Below, in pieces: positions 34,301 through 43,433 of a stretch of DNA of 64,000 nt. Made by a program: the position numbers and the translations under genes. The notes below the pieces were generated by a model, which ran no database searches, was not told where the DNA came from, and worked only from the letters and a program-made list of their open reading frames with translations. Every line of letters starts with the position of its first letter. The stretch's first letter is position 1. The DNA lies in NCBI GenBank assembly GCA_002344215.1, contig DDSV01000015.1, forward strand, positions 9,496-73,495, written 5' to 3'. The stretch comes from Akkermansiaceae bacterium UBA2381 (GTDB lineage: Bacteria > Verrucomicrobiota > Verrucomicrobiia > Verrucomicrobiales > DEV007).

Positions 34301-35002
34301 TCAGGGTTTTATCTGGCGATTGGATGCATCGATTTCGCCCCGGGGCCAAGCCGGAGGAAGGGGAGTTCCATTAGGCGGAGAAGGAATCACCGTTCGAAAG
34401 ATGACGGTGTTGTCGAGGCCGAGATCTTTTGTCCAGATCCAACGGGCTCCGGCGAAATCGTAATCGAAGAAGGGAGCCTTGGGTCCCACTGCCTCCTCGG
34501 GATGTTCGGTGGCGGACTCCCAGGCAGCGTCGTCGAAGTCCACCTCGAACCACTCGGAGGGAACGGCTTCGTGCCGTGCTCTCGGATTCGCCATGTCGCC
34601 ATTGATCGGGCCGTGAAAAAAGCTTTTCGCTTTCCAGGTCGCATTCGTCACGGTCCCATCGGAGAACTTCAGGATAAAGCCCCCGTCGCCGAGGTTCGTG
34701 TTGTTATACTCGAGACCGGTTTCAGGATCGGCGTTGTCTTTCGCCATGACCGCGATCGTCATGGGATATTCGGGCAGGATCTCGACGGCGACAACGTTGT
34801 GCGGGATGAAGGAGATCGAATCGACCGCCACGAGGTTGCCGTTGATGTAAAGCTGGAACCAGTTGTCGGCATAGATCGAAGCCTTTACCGCGTCTTCAAT
34901 TTTCGGCTTGTGGATCCGGGGGCCGCCCTTGCCGGGCCCCTGGGCGAGGACGGGGGACAAAAGGAAAACGAATGAGGCGAGGAACGCGCGGATGTCTTTC
35001 AT
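34301..35002 (-). CDS. Secreted protein of unknown function
   Basis: 233 residues from the ATG at 35002 (MKDIRAFLASFVFLLSPVLA), which gives a signal peptide; the frame starts 5 codons earlier. The mature part has features of a beta-sandwich: YADNWFQLYINGNLVAVDS, IPHNVVAVEILPEYP, and ends with WIWTKDLGLDNTVIFRTVI, which resembles carbohydrate-binding jelly-roll modules with a Trp near the end of the fold. I cannot name a family. It is 44 bases after the histidine kinase and 7 bases before the YHYH-PEBP gene, so it probably belongs to the same transcript. Confidence 0.7.
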   Translation of the reverse strand: MKDIRAFLASFVFLLSPVLAQGPGKGGPRIHKPKIEDAVKASIYADNWFQLYINGNLVAVDSISFIPHNVVAVEILPEYPMTIAVMAKDNADPETGLEYNNTNLGDGGFILKFSDGTVTNATWKAKSFFHGPINGDMANPRARHEAVPSEWFEVDFDDAAWESATEHPEEAVGPKAPFFDYDFAGARWIWTKDLGLDNTVIFRTVIPSPPNGTPLPPAWPRGEIDASNRQIKP

Positions 35003-35046
35003 GAACGAAGAAACCACGCGAAAATGATTGCTTCGTTACGGGAAGA

Positions 35047-36495
35047 TTACACGGGTGAAATCTTTGGCAGGATCACTCGGAAAATAGTCTTTCCGTCTTC
35101 AGACTGCAGAGCGATGGTGCCTCCGTGGGCGGTGACGATTTCGCGGACGAGGCTCAGGCCGAGCCCGCTCCCGGTGCCCTGAGCGGCGCTGCCGCGTTGG
35201 AAGCGAGCGAAGATTTGCTCTCTTTCGGATTCACTGATTTGCGGTCCGGTGTTGGAGATATCAAGGATGAGGAAATCGCCCCCCGCGTGCAGCCGGCAAA
35301 CGATTTCCCCTCCGTCGACATTGTGCCGCACCGCGTTCGAGAAAAGGTTGTGGGCAACTTGCTGAAGGAGGCCGACGTCACCGCGAACCTGCAACCCGGA
35401 ATCGATTTCGCTGCGAATCGTAATGTCGCGTTCCTCGGCGAGGTAGCCTGCGTCTTCGAGCCAAAGATTCAGTTTTGCACTGAGATCGACCGGCTCTGAG
35501 GAGAGTTTGAGTTGCCCGGCATCCGCCCGGGATAACAAGAGCAGCCCCTCGAGAATGGCCTTCTGACGATCGAGCTGCTCGAGCAGTTCGGAATAAACCG
35601 CCTGTGCGCCGGAATCGTCCCCCGACTCGAGGAGCGCCCGCTCTAGCGTTCCCCGCATCACTGCGACGGGTGTTTTCAGCTCGTGAGAAGCATCGGCGCT
35701 GAATCGGGTCGCCTGGTGGAAGCTCCGCTCGAGTCGCTCGAGCATGGAATTATACTGGGCGACGATGGCCGCGAACTCACGGTCGGCACGTCCCGTTTCG
35801 AGCCGCGTTCCGAGCGAGCGGGCGGAGACCTGCTGCATGCCCTCGCCGAGGGCGTTGATCGAGCGCAGAGCCCCCCGGGCAATCCACCACGCTCCGCCTC
35901 CGATGAGTAATAGGGCACCGGGCAGCGCGAGGAGAAAGGCTCGACTCAGAGCATCAACTTCTCCCGAGAGTTCGCGGAGATCAGCACCGACGAGGAGCCT
36001 GACCTCTGCATTGGCAAAGACGCCAATCCGGAAGGTGTCGTCTTTCTGACCGACTGAAAAAAAGAGAGGAGTGTAGACAGGACGGGCGCGACGACCCGAC
36101 TCCTCCCTGTCGTCCCGGGGAGGCGGTCTCGGCACCGAGGGTTGGGGATCGAGCAGGACCGGAGACGGTTCAAAGCTCAGCGGATCAATCGAAGCCGGCC
36201 AGCCCGGGGAAAGATGGAGGACCTTTCCCTGACTCGTGACAAAGGCGAAGAAGCGGGTCGCGGCACGCTCTTCGCCGAAATTCTCCACCATCGAGAGTGC
36301 CATCCTTTCGACATCGGCATTCGCGCTCGCCCGCGTCGCATGGCGGAAGCCGAAAGTGGAAATCGACTCATCGAGGGCGCTGATCCGGTCACGTTGCAAT
36401 GACCACCACGCCACCATTCCAAAGGTGAGCAGGACCGCGCCCGAGACGAGGACGGACCAGAGCACGATGCGGGTGCGAAAGGAACGGGATCTCAT
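35047..36495 (-). CDS. Membrane sensor histidine kinase (CusS/QseC-like)
   Basis: 482 residues. Two membrane segments (about 11-31 and 187-209) enclose a periplasmic sensor with a Pro/Arg-rich section. A HAMP domain (about 210-262), the dimerisation helix with the phospho-histidine in FSADASHELKTPVAV (about 275), and the ATPase follow: N-box NLFSNAVRHN, ISNTGPQI, GTGSGLGLSLV. All catalytic motifs are intact. It overlaps the response regulator stop by 4 bases, so the two are translated together. The signal is unknown; the arrangement and regulator type resemble heavy-metal sensors, which would fit a downstream His-rich YHYH protein. Confidence 0.92.
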   Translation of the reverse strand: MRSRSFRTRIVLWSVLVSGAVLLTFGMVAWWSLQRDRISALDESISTFGFRHATRASANADVERMALSMVENFGEERAATRFFAFVTSQGKVLHLSPGWPASIDPLSFEPSPVLLDPQPSVPRPPPRDDREESGRRARPVYTPLFFSVGQKDDTFRIGVFANAEVRLLVGADLRELSGEVDALSRAFLLALPGALLLIGGGAWWIARGALRSINALGEGMQQVSARSLGTRLETGRADREFAAIVAQYNSMLERLERSFHQATRFSADASHELKTPVAVMRGTLERALLESGDDSGAQAVYSELLEQLDRQKAILEGLLLLSRADAGQLKLSSEPVDLSAKLNLWLEDAGYLAEERDITIRSEIDSGLQVRGDVGLLQQVAHNLFSNAVRHNVDGGEIVCRLHAGGDFLILDISNTGPQISESEREQIFARFQRGSAAQGTGSGLGLSLVREIVTAHGGTIALQSEDGKTIFRVILPKISPV

Positions 36496-37178
36496 CGCTT
36501 CGGCGGCACCTCCCGCATGCGATAGCCGACTCCTCTCACCGTTTCGACGAGGGCCGGCTCGTGACCCTCGTCGATTTTTTTCCGCAGCCGCGCCACGGCG
36601 ACGTCGACCATGTTGGTGCCTGTGTCGAAATGCGTGTTCCAGACGTGCTGGCTGATTTGTGATCTTGAAAAAACACGCCCGGGAGAGCGCATCAGATACT
36701 CGAGCAGGGAAAATTCACGATGGCTCAGTTCGACCGGTTCGGCACCGCGATGGGCCTCGCGTTTGATGAGATCGAGGGAGAGGTCGCCGACCTGGAGGAT
36801 CGTTTTTCCTTCCTGACCGCCGCTGCGTCGCAGGAGCGCCTGGAGCCTCACGACCAGTTCCTCGACAAAAAAGGGTTTTGTCAGGTAATCATCGGCGCCG
36901 AGATTGAAACCCTCGACCCGCTCGTTCAGTTCATTTCTCGCCGTGAGCAGGATCACCGGCACGGTGAGATGACGCTCGCGCAGGCCCCGCAGCACGCTGA
37001 GGCCGTCCCGCCCCGGCAGCATGATATCGAGGACAATGGCGTCAAACTCCTGCGTCGTGGCGAGTTCAAAAGCCTTGCTGCCGTCTCCGCAGACCTCCAC
37101 GACAAAGCCCGATTCCTCGAGGCCCTTGCGGGTAAACTCGGCGATTTTAGCCTGATCTTCGACGAGGAGAATGCGCAT
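36492..37178 (-). CDS. OmpR-family response regulator (CusR-like)
   Basis: 228 residues. The receiver domain (1-118) begins MRILLVEDQAKIAEFTRKGL, with the phospho-acceptor Asp in FDAIVLDIMLPGRDG (about 51) and the conserved Lys in DDYLTKPF (about 102). The C-terminal winged helix (about 128-225) has VELSHREFSLLEYLMRSPG and ETVRGVGYRM. It should bind DNA as a dimer and control nearby genes, the best candidates being the three downstream secreted-protein genes. The closest recognisable subgroup is CusR/CopR. Confidence 0.93.
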   Translation of the reverse strand: MRILLVEDQAKIAEFTRKGLEESGFVVEVCGDGSKAFELATTQEFDAIVLDIMLPGRDGLSVLRGLRERHLTVPVILLTARNELNERVEGFNLGADDYLTKPFFVEELVVRLQALLRRSGGQEGKTILQVGDLSLDLIKREAHRGAEPVELSHREFSLLEYLMRSPGRVFSRSQISQHVWNTHFDTGTNMVDVAVARLRKKIDEGHEPALVETVRGVGYRMREVPPKR

Positions 37179-37280
37179 CCGTGGTGGATGATGAATCTCG
37201 CCGGCCTGTCTGACAACGGAATTACCGGAAGATTACGCCATTGTCATGCTGGTAGTCTCCCGGCCCGTTTCAAAAAACGA

Positions 37281-38513
37281 TCACCCGAAGGTTGAGCGGA
37301 TGCGACGACAGACTTCCTCAACGTTCGCCCGTGTGTTGAACGCGGAGATGCGGAAGTAACCTTCGCCCGCCGCGCCGAAACCGGAGCCGGGAGTGATGAC
37401 GACGTTTGCCTCGTGCAGCATCTTGTCGAACATGTCCCATGAGCTCAGTCCATCGGGACAGCCGACCCAGACGTAAGGGGCGTTGACCCCGCCGAAGACA
37501 GGAAGTCCGGCGGCGGTGCAGGCTTCACGGAGAAGTTTAGCGTTGCCCATGTATCCCTCAATGAGCGCGGCGACCTGCTTTTTGCCCTCTTCTGAGAAAA
37601 CGGCCGCGGCACCTTTTTGCACCGGGTAGCTCGCCCCGTTGAATTTTGTGCTATGTCGACGGGACCAGAGCGGGTGGATCGCCTGTTCGCTGCCATCGGC
37701 GCTGTAGCCCTTGAGTGTCTTCGGAATCACAATGTAGGCACAACGCACGCCGGTAAAACCTCCGTTTTTCGAAAAGCTGCGGAACTCCATCGCGCACTCG
37801 CGGGCCCCCTCGATTTCGAAGATTGAGCGCGGTAGCGCCGGATCCTGAATGAAGGCCTCGTAGGCGGCATCGTAAAAGATGATAGCCTTGTTGGCGCGGG
37901 CGTAGGCAACCCAGGCCTCGAGTTGGGCGCGGGTGGCGGTCGCCCCGGTGGGGTTGTTGGGGTAGCAGAGGTAGACGAGGTCGACCTTGCGGTCAGGGAT
38001 GGCGGGGACGAAGCCGTTCTCCGGCGTGCAGGGCAGGTAGACAAGTCCGGCAAAGGCACCTTTTTCGTCGGCGTCACCGGTGTTCCCGGCCATGACGTTG
38101 GTGTCGACGTAGACCGGGTAAACCGGATCGGTGATCGCGATGACGTTGTCGTGGCCGAAGATGTCGAGGATGTTGCCCGTGTCGCACTTGGATCCGTCTG
38201 AGATGAAAACCTCGTCCGCGGCAATTCCGAGGCCGGCATACTGATTTTCGACGATGGCTTCGCGGAGGAAGGCATAACCCTGCTCGGGGCCGTACCCTTT
38301 GAAGGTGCTCGCGTCGCCGAGTTCGTCGACGGCATCATGCATCGCCTTGCGGCAGGCTTCGGGGAGCGGCTCGGTCACGTCGCCGATGCCGCAACGGATG
38401 AGGCGTTTGGCGGCTTCGGGATTGGCCTCGTTGAAGGCGGTGACGCGGCGGGCGATCTCGGGAAAGAGGTAGCCGGCCTTGAGTTTCAAAAAGTTGTCGT
38501 TAATGCGTGCCAT
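37281..38513 (-). CDS. dapL: LL-diaminopimelate aminotransferase
   Basis: 410 residues, the standard length of DapL. This PLP enzyme converts tetrahydrodipicolinate directly to LL-diaminopimelate for lysine and peptidoglycan synthesis. It starts MARINDNFLKLKAGYLFPEI, the family signature. The PLP lysine is K249 in RSFSKNGGFTGVRCAY, and YPNNPTGATA and DAAYEAF supply other cofactor contacts. DapL is known from plants, Chlamydiota, Verrucomicrobiota and some others, which supports the phylum guess. It stands alone, divergent from the IF-1 gene, with 183 bases between the starts. Confidence 0.95.
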   Translation of the reverse strand: MARINDNFLKLKAGYLFPEIARRVTAFNEANPEAAKRLIRCGIGDVTEPLPEACRKAMHDAVDELGDASTFKGYGPEQGYAFLREAIVENQYAGLGIAADEVFISDGSKCDTGNILDIFGHDNVIAITDPVYPVYVDTNVMAGNTGDADEKGAFAGLVYLPCTPENGFVPAIPDRKVDLVYLCYPNNPTGATATRAQLEAWVAYARANKAIIFYDAAYEAFIQDPALPRSIFEIEGARECAMEFRSFSKNGGFTGVRCAYIVIPKTLKGYSADGSEQAIHPLWSRRHSTKFNGASYPVQKGAAAVFSEEGKKQVAALIEGYMGNAKLLREACTAAGLPVFGGVNAPYVWVGCPDGLSSWDMFDKMLHEANVVITPGSGFGAAGEGYFRISAFNTRANVEEVCRRIRSTFG

Positions 38514-38696
38514 GGTGCCGGGGGGTGGTTTATGCTCCTGTGAATTGAAAACGGAGACTTATAGAGGGTGAAGATGCGCTCAGAGCAACGGTTTTTTGAT
38601 GCGTCGCTCGTTTTTCTGACGCTTTGGTCGAGGCAGGATTTATCATGTGGAGGTTGCCAAGACCCGATTCTCTGACAGACTGACCACCTGAAAATT

Positions 38697-38957
38697 ATGG
38701 CGGAGCGTCCCCCTATCGAGGCCACCGGCCGAATCGTTCAGGTCCACGAAGTGGACCGCCTCTACGAAGTCGAAATGGCCAACGGCTATCGCGCCTACGC
38801 CGTCATCGAACGCAAAGGACCCCGCCTACCGGAAGGCGAGGACGCTCTCGGCAAAGAAGCCACCCTCTACTTCTCCCCCTTCGACATGAGCAAATGCCGC
38901 CTCGTCAAATGGTCCACATCCCGCTCCGAACCTGAAACTTTAAACTTGAAACCTTAA
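38697..38957 (+). CDS. infA: Translation initiation factor IF-1 homologue
   Basis: 86 residues, slightly longer than the usual 72. The OB fold is clear: IEATGRIVQVHEVDRLYEVEMANGYRAYAVI (landmark YEVEMANGYRAYA) corresponds to FRVELENGHKVLAHI, and LYFSPFDMSKCRLVKW to VELSPYDLTKGRIVYR. IF-1 binds the A site of the 30S subunit. The C-terminal extension SEPETLNLKP is encoded by a 14-base tandem repeat that also contains the stop. The divergence from typical IF-1 suggests it may be a second copy (inference). Confidence 0.85.
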   Translation: MAERPPIEATGRIVQVHEVDRLYEVEMANGYRAYAVIERKGPRLPEGEDALGKEATLYFSPFDMSKCRLVKWSTSRSEPETLNLKP

Positions 38958-38961
38958 ACTT
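38934..38961 (+). repeat. Tandem 14-bp repeat across the infA stop codon
   Basis: GAAACTTTAAACTT (38934-38947) is followed directly by GAAACCTTAAACTT (38948-38961), one base different. The TAA stop of infA lies in the second unit. It ends 6 bases before the next gene. Confidence 0.85.
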
Positions 38962-38967
38962 CCGAGC

Positions 38968-39954
38968 ATGCCCCTCCTCGAAGTCAGAGATCTCCGCACC
39001 AGCTTTCACACCCGCGATGGAATCGTGCGGGCGGTCGATGGGATCTCTTTTGACGTTGAGGCGGGGCAGACGGTCGGCATCGTCGGGGAGTCGGGTTCGG
39101 GGAAGTCAGTCTGTTGTTATTCGCTCCTTCAGCTTATCCCCCAACCTCCCGGACGTATCGAGGGCGGCACCGCGAGATTCGGCGATCTCGATCTGCTGCA
39201 GCTCTCCGAGGCCGAAATGCGAAAGGTCAGAGGAAAACGCATCAGCCTGATTTTTCAGGATCCGATGACCTCGCTCAATCCCTATCTGCGGATTTCGACC
39301 CAGCTCATCGAGCCGCTCCTCATCCACGAGGGGCTCTCCAAATCCGAGGCGCTCATTCGCGCCATCGCCGAACTCGAGGCTGTCGGCATTCCCGATCCGA
39401 AAAGCCGTATTCACAGCTATCCGCACGAGTTCTCCGGCGGGATGCGACAACGAGTCATGATCGCCATGGCGCTGATTACGCGGCCTGAGATCCTCATCGC
39501 AGACGAGCCGACCACCGCCCTCGATGTTACGATCCAGCGCCAGGTCCTCGATCTCATCAAGACACGGCAGAATGATCTGGGCACCGCCGTCATTTTCATC
39601 ACTCACGACCTCGCCGTTGTCTCCGAAGTTTGCGACTACGTGAACGTGATGTATGCCGGCCGATTTGTGGAGCGTGCTCCCGTCGAGACTCTTTTTGCGC
39701 GTCCGCGTCATGCCTACACACGGGCCCTGCAGCGCTCCATCCCGGCAATGCAGAAAAAAGGCGAGACGCTCTACACCATTCCCGGCCTCCCGCCGAACCT
39801 GGCGAATGGGGTTCCCGGATGTTCGTTTGCGCCGAGATGTGAAGCGCATGAGGGCTATCCCGGGCACGCAACGACCCGGCCCGCTTTGGTCGAGCTGGAA
39901 AGCACGCACTGGGTGCAGGATTGTCCGGGCTGTCTCGCCGGTGCGGGGAGGTAG
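38968..39954 (+). CDS. Oligopeptide/dipeptide ABC transporter ATPase (OppD/DppD type)
   Basis: 328 residues, the usual size. Walker A is GESGSGKS (about 37-44), the Q-loop FQDPMTSLNP, the signature EFSGGMRQR and Walker B LIADEPTT, with the H-loop ITHDL. The C-terminal oligopeptide-ABC extension has PRHAYTRAL and GCSFAPRCE, where cysteines usually hold a cluster or zinc. It energises peptide import or export of the Dpp/Opp/Nik type. The permease and binding-protein genes are not in the window. Its partner ATPase at 44140-44955 lies 4.2 kb away, behind three minus-strand genes. Confidence 0.93.
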   Translation: MPLLEVRDLRTSFHTRDGIVRAVDGISFDVEAGQTVGIVGESGSGKSVCCYSLLQLIPQPPGRIEGGTARFGDLDLLQLSEAEMRKVRGKRISLIFQDPMTSLNPYLRISTQLIEPLLIHEGLSKSEALIRAIAELEAVGIPDPKSRIHSYPHEFSGGMRQRVMIAMALITRPEILIADEPTTALDVTIQRQVLDLIKTRQNDLGTAVIFITHDLAVVSEVCDYVNVMYAGRFVERAPVETLFARPRHAYTRALQRSIPAMQKKGETLYTIPGLPPNLANGVPGCSFAPRCEAHEGYPGHATTRPALVELESTHWVQDCPGCLAGAGR

Positions 39955-39971
39955 GCTTGGTAAAAACTCCC

Positions 39972-41186
39972 TCAGCGGGATGTCTGAGTTACCGTCCAAT
40001 CCGGACCGAGTTCCGGCCGGAAGTCTTCGGCTTCGACATCATTACGAACTTTGAATTCGGACAATTGATGTTCGATCACAAAATCGCCCCGCCACTCGAA
40101 CCGTACCCGACCGGGGACAAAGCCGGCCTGAGAACCGAGGTCCTGAAATTCCTCGCAGTTCACCGCAAATTTCAATCCGGTTTCCCTTGATTCATCGAAA
40201 TTAACCAACGTTTTGCCTGAAAGGAACGCCCAGCGTCTCGCCGGATCAAAAATCATTTCGCCCCGCTCGATCCCGCCCCCGATGATCCCTCTCATGACGG
40301 TGAGCCTAACGTTGCCGTCACTAAGTTTCGCGGCCCAAAGATTTAGATTTATATTCTCGATCAATCCAGGAGTCTCAAGGAAATCCCGTAGAGAGTGAGA
40401 CAGTATCACGGGGAAATATGCCGGAAATCCGGCCAGTGCGTTTTCGTGATAGAAGTCGGAAAGCTTACGCTTTGGCCCCACCTCAGCGGTGCCTCCGGCC
40501 AGGGGCAAATCTCCTTTTCTATTACCCTCGGCCCAAAACCAATCCGTTCCGTCGAAAGCGCTCGTCACGAAGCGCGGCGAATGCCGTTCATCCGGACTGT
40601 TCGCGAGTTGGACGAGGGGCTCAAATCGACTTTGCAAACGCCCGCGCTGAAAGATCTCGGCGGTGGTGCGATAGGTCGCCCGGCCCTCCGGAATGTTTTT
40701 GGATTCGGGACCGGGCTTATCGCTCCAGCTGCGACTTTCTCCATGATAGGCCAATACCACTTCGTCGGGCCATGACTCGCGGATTTGGCGCAGAACATCG
40801 GCCACCGGGATCGACTCCGCGGACTTGTCAACGGGAGGGTGTTCCTTGAAATATCGAATGGTGGAGAGAAATCCCTCCGCACGCTCCTGCATTATTTTAC
40901 GCCGGCCATTTCGATTCCGGGGGTATTTGCAAAGAAATTGGTGAAGCGGCTGGAGGGAAACGACATATTCGTATTCACCATCGGCGGGAGATATCGCCAA
41001 CTTCAGTTCAGAGTGTTTCACGACTTTGAGATCATGAGATTCCGCCTCGATCAAGCTCAGGAATTGATTGGTGAAGCGCGCGGACGAGGCCGGTGGAGCC
41101 GGTCGCCAGCCGCTCGCAAGATAGGCAATGCCCGCCACGGCGGTGAGAGCGGAGATGCGGAGCAACGTTTTAAATGAGTTCGCCAT
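39972..41186 (-). CDS. Membrane-anchored protein of unknown function
   Basis: 404 residues from the ATG at 41186 (MANSFKTLLRISALTAVAGIAYLASG), which gives an N-terminal hydrophobic anchor at about 8-26; the frame continues 60 codons further upstream into the PhoX gene. The rest is soluble and probably periplasmic. No motif is recognised. Possible beta-rich parts are FVTSAFDGTDWFWAEGN and the end of the chain. It lies 176 bases downstream of the PhoX gene on the same strand and may be co-transcribed with it. The 3' end is 17 bases from the convergent OppD-type gene. Confidence 0.65.
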   Translation of the reverse strand: MANSFKTLLRISALTAVAGIAYLASGWRPAPPASSARFTNQFLSLIEAESHDLKVVKHSELKLAISPADGEYEYVVSLQPLHQFLCKYPRNRNGRRKIMQERAEGFLSTIRYFKEHPPVDKSAESIPVADVLRQIRESWPDEVVLAYHGESRSWSDKPGPESKNIPEGRATYRTTAEIFQRGRLQSRFEPLVQLANSPDERHSPRFVTSAFDGTDWFWAEGNRKGDLPLAGGTAEVGPKRKLSDFYHENALAGFPAYFPVILSHSLRDFLETPGLIENINLNLWAAKLSDGNVRLTVMRGIIGGGIERGEMIFDPARRWAFLSGKTLVNFDESRETGLKFAVNCEEFQDLGSQAGFVPGRVRFEWRGDFVIEHQLSEFKVRNDVEAEDFRPELGPDWTVTQTSR

Positions 41187-41362
41187 CGAATGGAGAGTTG
41201 TCGCAGATTTCAGCAAAGGGAAATCCGCCCGATTCGGCAAGAAGTTTCGGGGGCTGCCCCGAAAATGTGAGCAAGCTGCCCACCACAATTCCTCCCCGAA
41301 TTCATCCAGCCGATCCGGATGGAGATCACTCTCTGCTTCACCCGTTTCTCCGGTGACGCCGC

Positions 41363-43291
41363 TCAAGTCCCGATCACTCCGCCATCCTTCTTCTTCACGA
41401 CCAGGATGGAGGAACGCGGGATACTGTCTCCGTAGTCCGGAAAGTGAGATGGATACGGGGGTTCGCCGGGGTGCTGAATTCCGACGAACATGGTGGTGTG
41501 GTCCGGGGTGAAGGCGATCCCGGTGACTTCACATCCTTTGGGACCGACCAGAAAACGCCGGATCTCACCCGTGAGTGGATCGGCACAGAGCATCTGGTTG
41601 TTTCCCATCCCTTTGAAATCATCGCTATTCGAGGAAACTCCATCCGTCTGGATCCAGAGTCGGCCCTTCCCGTCGATCTTAAGTCCGTCCGGGGAATTGA
41701 AGAGATTTCCCTCATTGATGTTGTCCGACCCCGCATAGGGATTGTCCTTGCCCTGGTGAACTTCAGGATTCCCGGCCATTACAAAATGGTCCCACGTGAA
41801 TGTCTCTGCCGTGTGGTCGCGATCCGCCGGGGTCCAGCGGATGATCTGGCCGTATTGATTTCCCTCTCTGGGGTTTGCATCATTAACCGGATCCCCATCT
41901 GAGGATCCTCTGGATTTGTTGTTTGTCAGGGTGCAGTAGACGGTGTCGGTCTTCGGGTCGACCGTGACCCACTCAGGGCGGTCCATTGTCGTTCCGCCCA
42001 TCAGCGTTCCCGCCTCCCGGGCAAAGATGAGAACCTCCGCCTGATCGTAGAAGCCTTGCTCCGCGACCAGCTTGCCTTCTCCGGCGCGAAGGGCGATCCA
42101 GCGACCCTTTCCCTGAGTTTCCCCCTCCTTGATATCGTCGAACTTGGCCACAGACAGAACTCCCTCGTCGAGGAGATCCCGGTTCGAGACGACATCACCG
42201 TCCTTATACGGGTTCGTGGAGACAAAGCGGTAGATGAACTCGCCGCCTTCGTCATCGCCCATGTAGACAACGACCCGTCCATCACGGTTCACAACGAGCT
42301 CGGCATTCTCATGCTTGAACCTGCCCAGAGCGGTACGCTTTTTCGGGGTGGAAAGGGGATCCGACGGATCGATTTCGACGACCCATCCGAAGCGGTTTTG
42401 TTCGTTCGGATTTTCCTCCAGATCGAAACGCCCGTCGAATGTGTGCCAGTCGTAATCCTTGTTTCCGATCTTTGAAATGCCATAGCGGACATCGCGTTCT
42501 CCGAGGCGGGGTTCACCCGCACTTCCAAAAAATCCGTTAAAGTTTTCTTCACAGGTCAGATAGGTGCCCCAGGGGGTAACCCCGTGGGCGCAGTTGTTGA
42601 TGGTGCCGAGGACTCTGCTGCCTGAAGGGTCGAGCGGGGTTCTCATGAGCACATGTCCGGCGGCGGGGCCACTGAGCGTCATGGGCGTGTTGGCCGTAAT
42701 TCGCCGGTTGAAAGGACTGTTCCTCTTAACCCGCCAGCCCCGCTTCCTCTCAACGATCTCAAAAATCGAGACCCCGATCGCCGCCTGGGCTTTCCTGATA
42801 TCTTCTGCCGTCGATAGTCTTCCCTGATGGATGAAAAGAGTTTCGGTGTTGTAGAATTCGTTGTTCACGGCGAAGACCCAGTGGGTTGCCCCGTTTTTCT
42901 CTATCTGGAACAGGTGCATTCCATCGTTGTTGTCTCCGAACTGCCGCTCCTGCTCGGAGGCGTCTGCGGTCTGCCGGAACTCCGGCGTGTTCGGGAAGAG
43001 CGGATCCCCCCAGGAGATCAACACGGTCTCCTTATATCCGTCCGGCAGCATGACCTCGTCCAAGGTGCTCGCGCTAACCGGGGGAAATCCGAGGAGAGGC
43101 TTCGCCGGATCCACGGCTGCCACCGCCTCATCCTGGCCGAATCCGAGGCCGCCAAAAAAGGTCGCAAACCCGGCCCCGACCGACTTCTGAAGAAATCCCC
43201 GTCGATTCAAATCATCAGCGATGAGCCGATTGATTTCAGGGACTTCTGTTCGTGGAAAATGCAGGTCGTCAAAGTCGTCGAGCTTGCTCAT
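41363..43291 (-). CDS. PhoX-type (DUF839) phosphatase with Tat signal
   Basis: 642 residues. The N-terminus carries a twin-arginine signal, NRRGFLQKSVGAGFATFF (R30, R31), in the usual Tat-SRRxFLK form. The family blocks include GYKETVLISWGDPLF, NCAHGVTPWGTYLTCEENFNG (key part TPWGTYLTCEEN), VVYMGDDEGGEFIYRF and GEIRRFLVGPKGCEVTGIAF. PhoX enzymes are calcium- and iron-dependent alkaline phosphatases that act in the periplasm on organic phosphate. The family also has non-phosphatase members, so the activity is likely but not proven. It lies within 6 kb of pstSCAB. Confidence 0.88.
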   Translation of the reverse strand: MSKLDDFDDLHFPRTEVPEINRLIADDLNRRGFLQKSVGAGFATFFGGLGFGQDEAVAAVDPAKPLLGFPPVSASTLDEVMLPDGYKETVLISWGDPLFPNTPEFRQTADASEQERQFGDNNDGMHLFQIEKNGATHWVFAVNNEFYNTETLFIHQGRLSTAEDIRKAQAAIGVSIFEIVERKRGWRVKRNSPFNRRITANTPMTLSGPAAGHVLMRTPLDPSGSRVLGTINNCAHGVTPWGTYLTCEENFNGFFGSAGEPRLGERDVRYGISKIGNKDYDWHTFDGRFDLEENPNEQNRFGWVVEIDPSDPLSTPKKRTALGRFKHENAELVVNRDGRVVVYMGDDEGGEFIYRFVSTNPYKDGDVVSNRDLLDEGVLSVAKFDDIKEGETQGKGRWIALRAGEGKLVAEQGFYDQAEVLIFAREAGTLMGGTTMDRPEWVTVDPKTDTVYCTLTNNKSRGSSDGDPVNDANPREGNQYGQIIRWTPADRDHTAETFTWDHFVMAGNPEVHQGKDNPYAGSDNINEGNLFNSPDGLKIDGKGRLWIQTDGVSSNSDDFKGMGNNQMLCADPLTGEIRRFLVGPKGCEVTGIAFTPDHTTMFVGIQHPGEPPYPSHFPDYGDSIPRSSILVVKKKDGGVIGT

Positions 43292-43433
43292 TCGGGGGGA
43301 AATCGGATTGTTTCAGAAAGAGAGACATCAGACTATCCGATGCGCTCAATGGTTCCAAAGCGGATCCCCGTGAAGAATCCGTCACAGGTGACTTCTCCCT
43401 TGAGACTGACCGCGGACGTGCGGCCCGCCCCTG

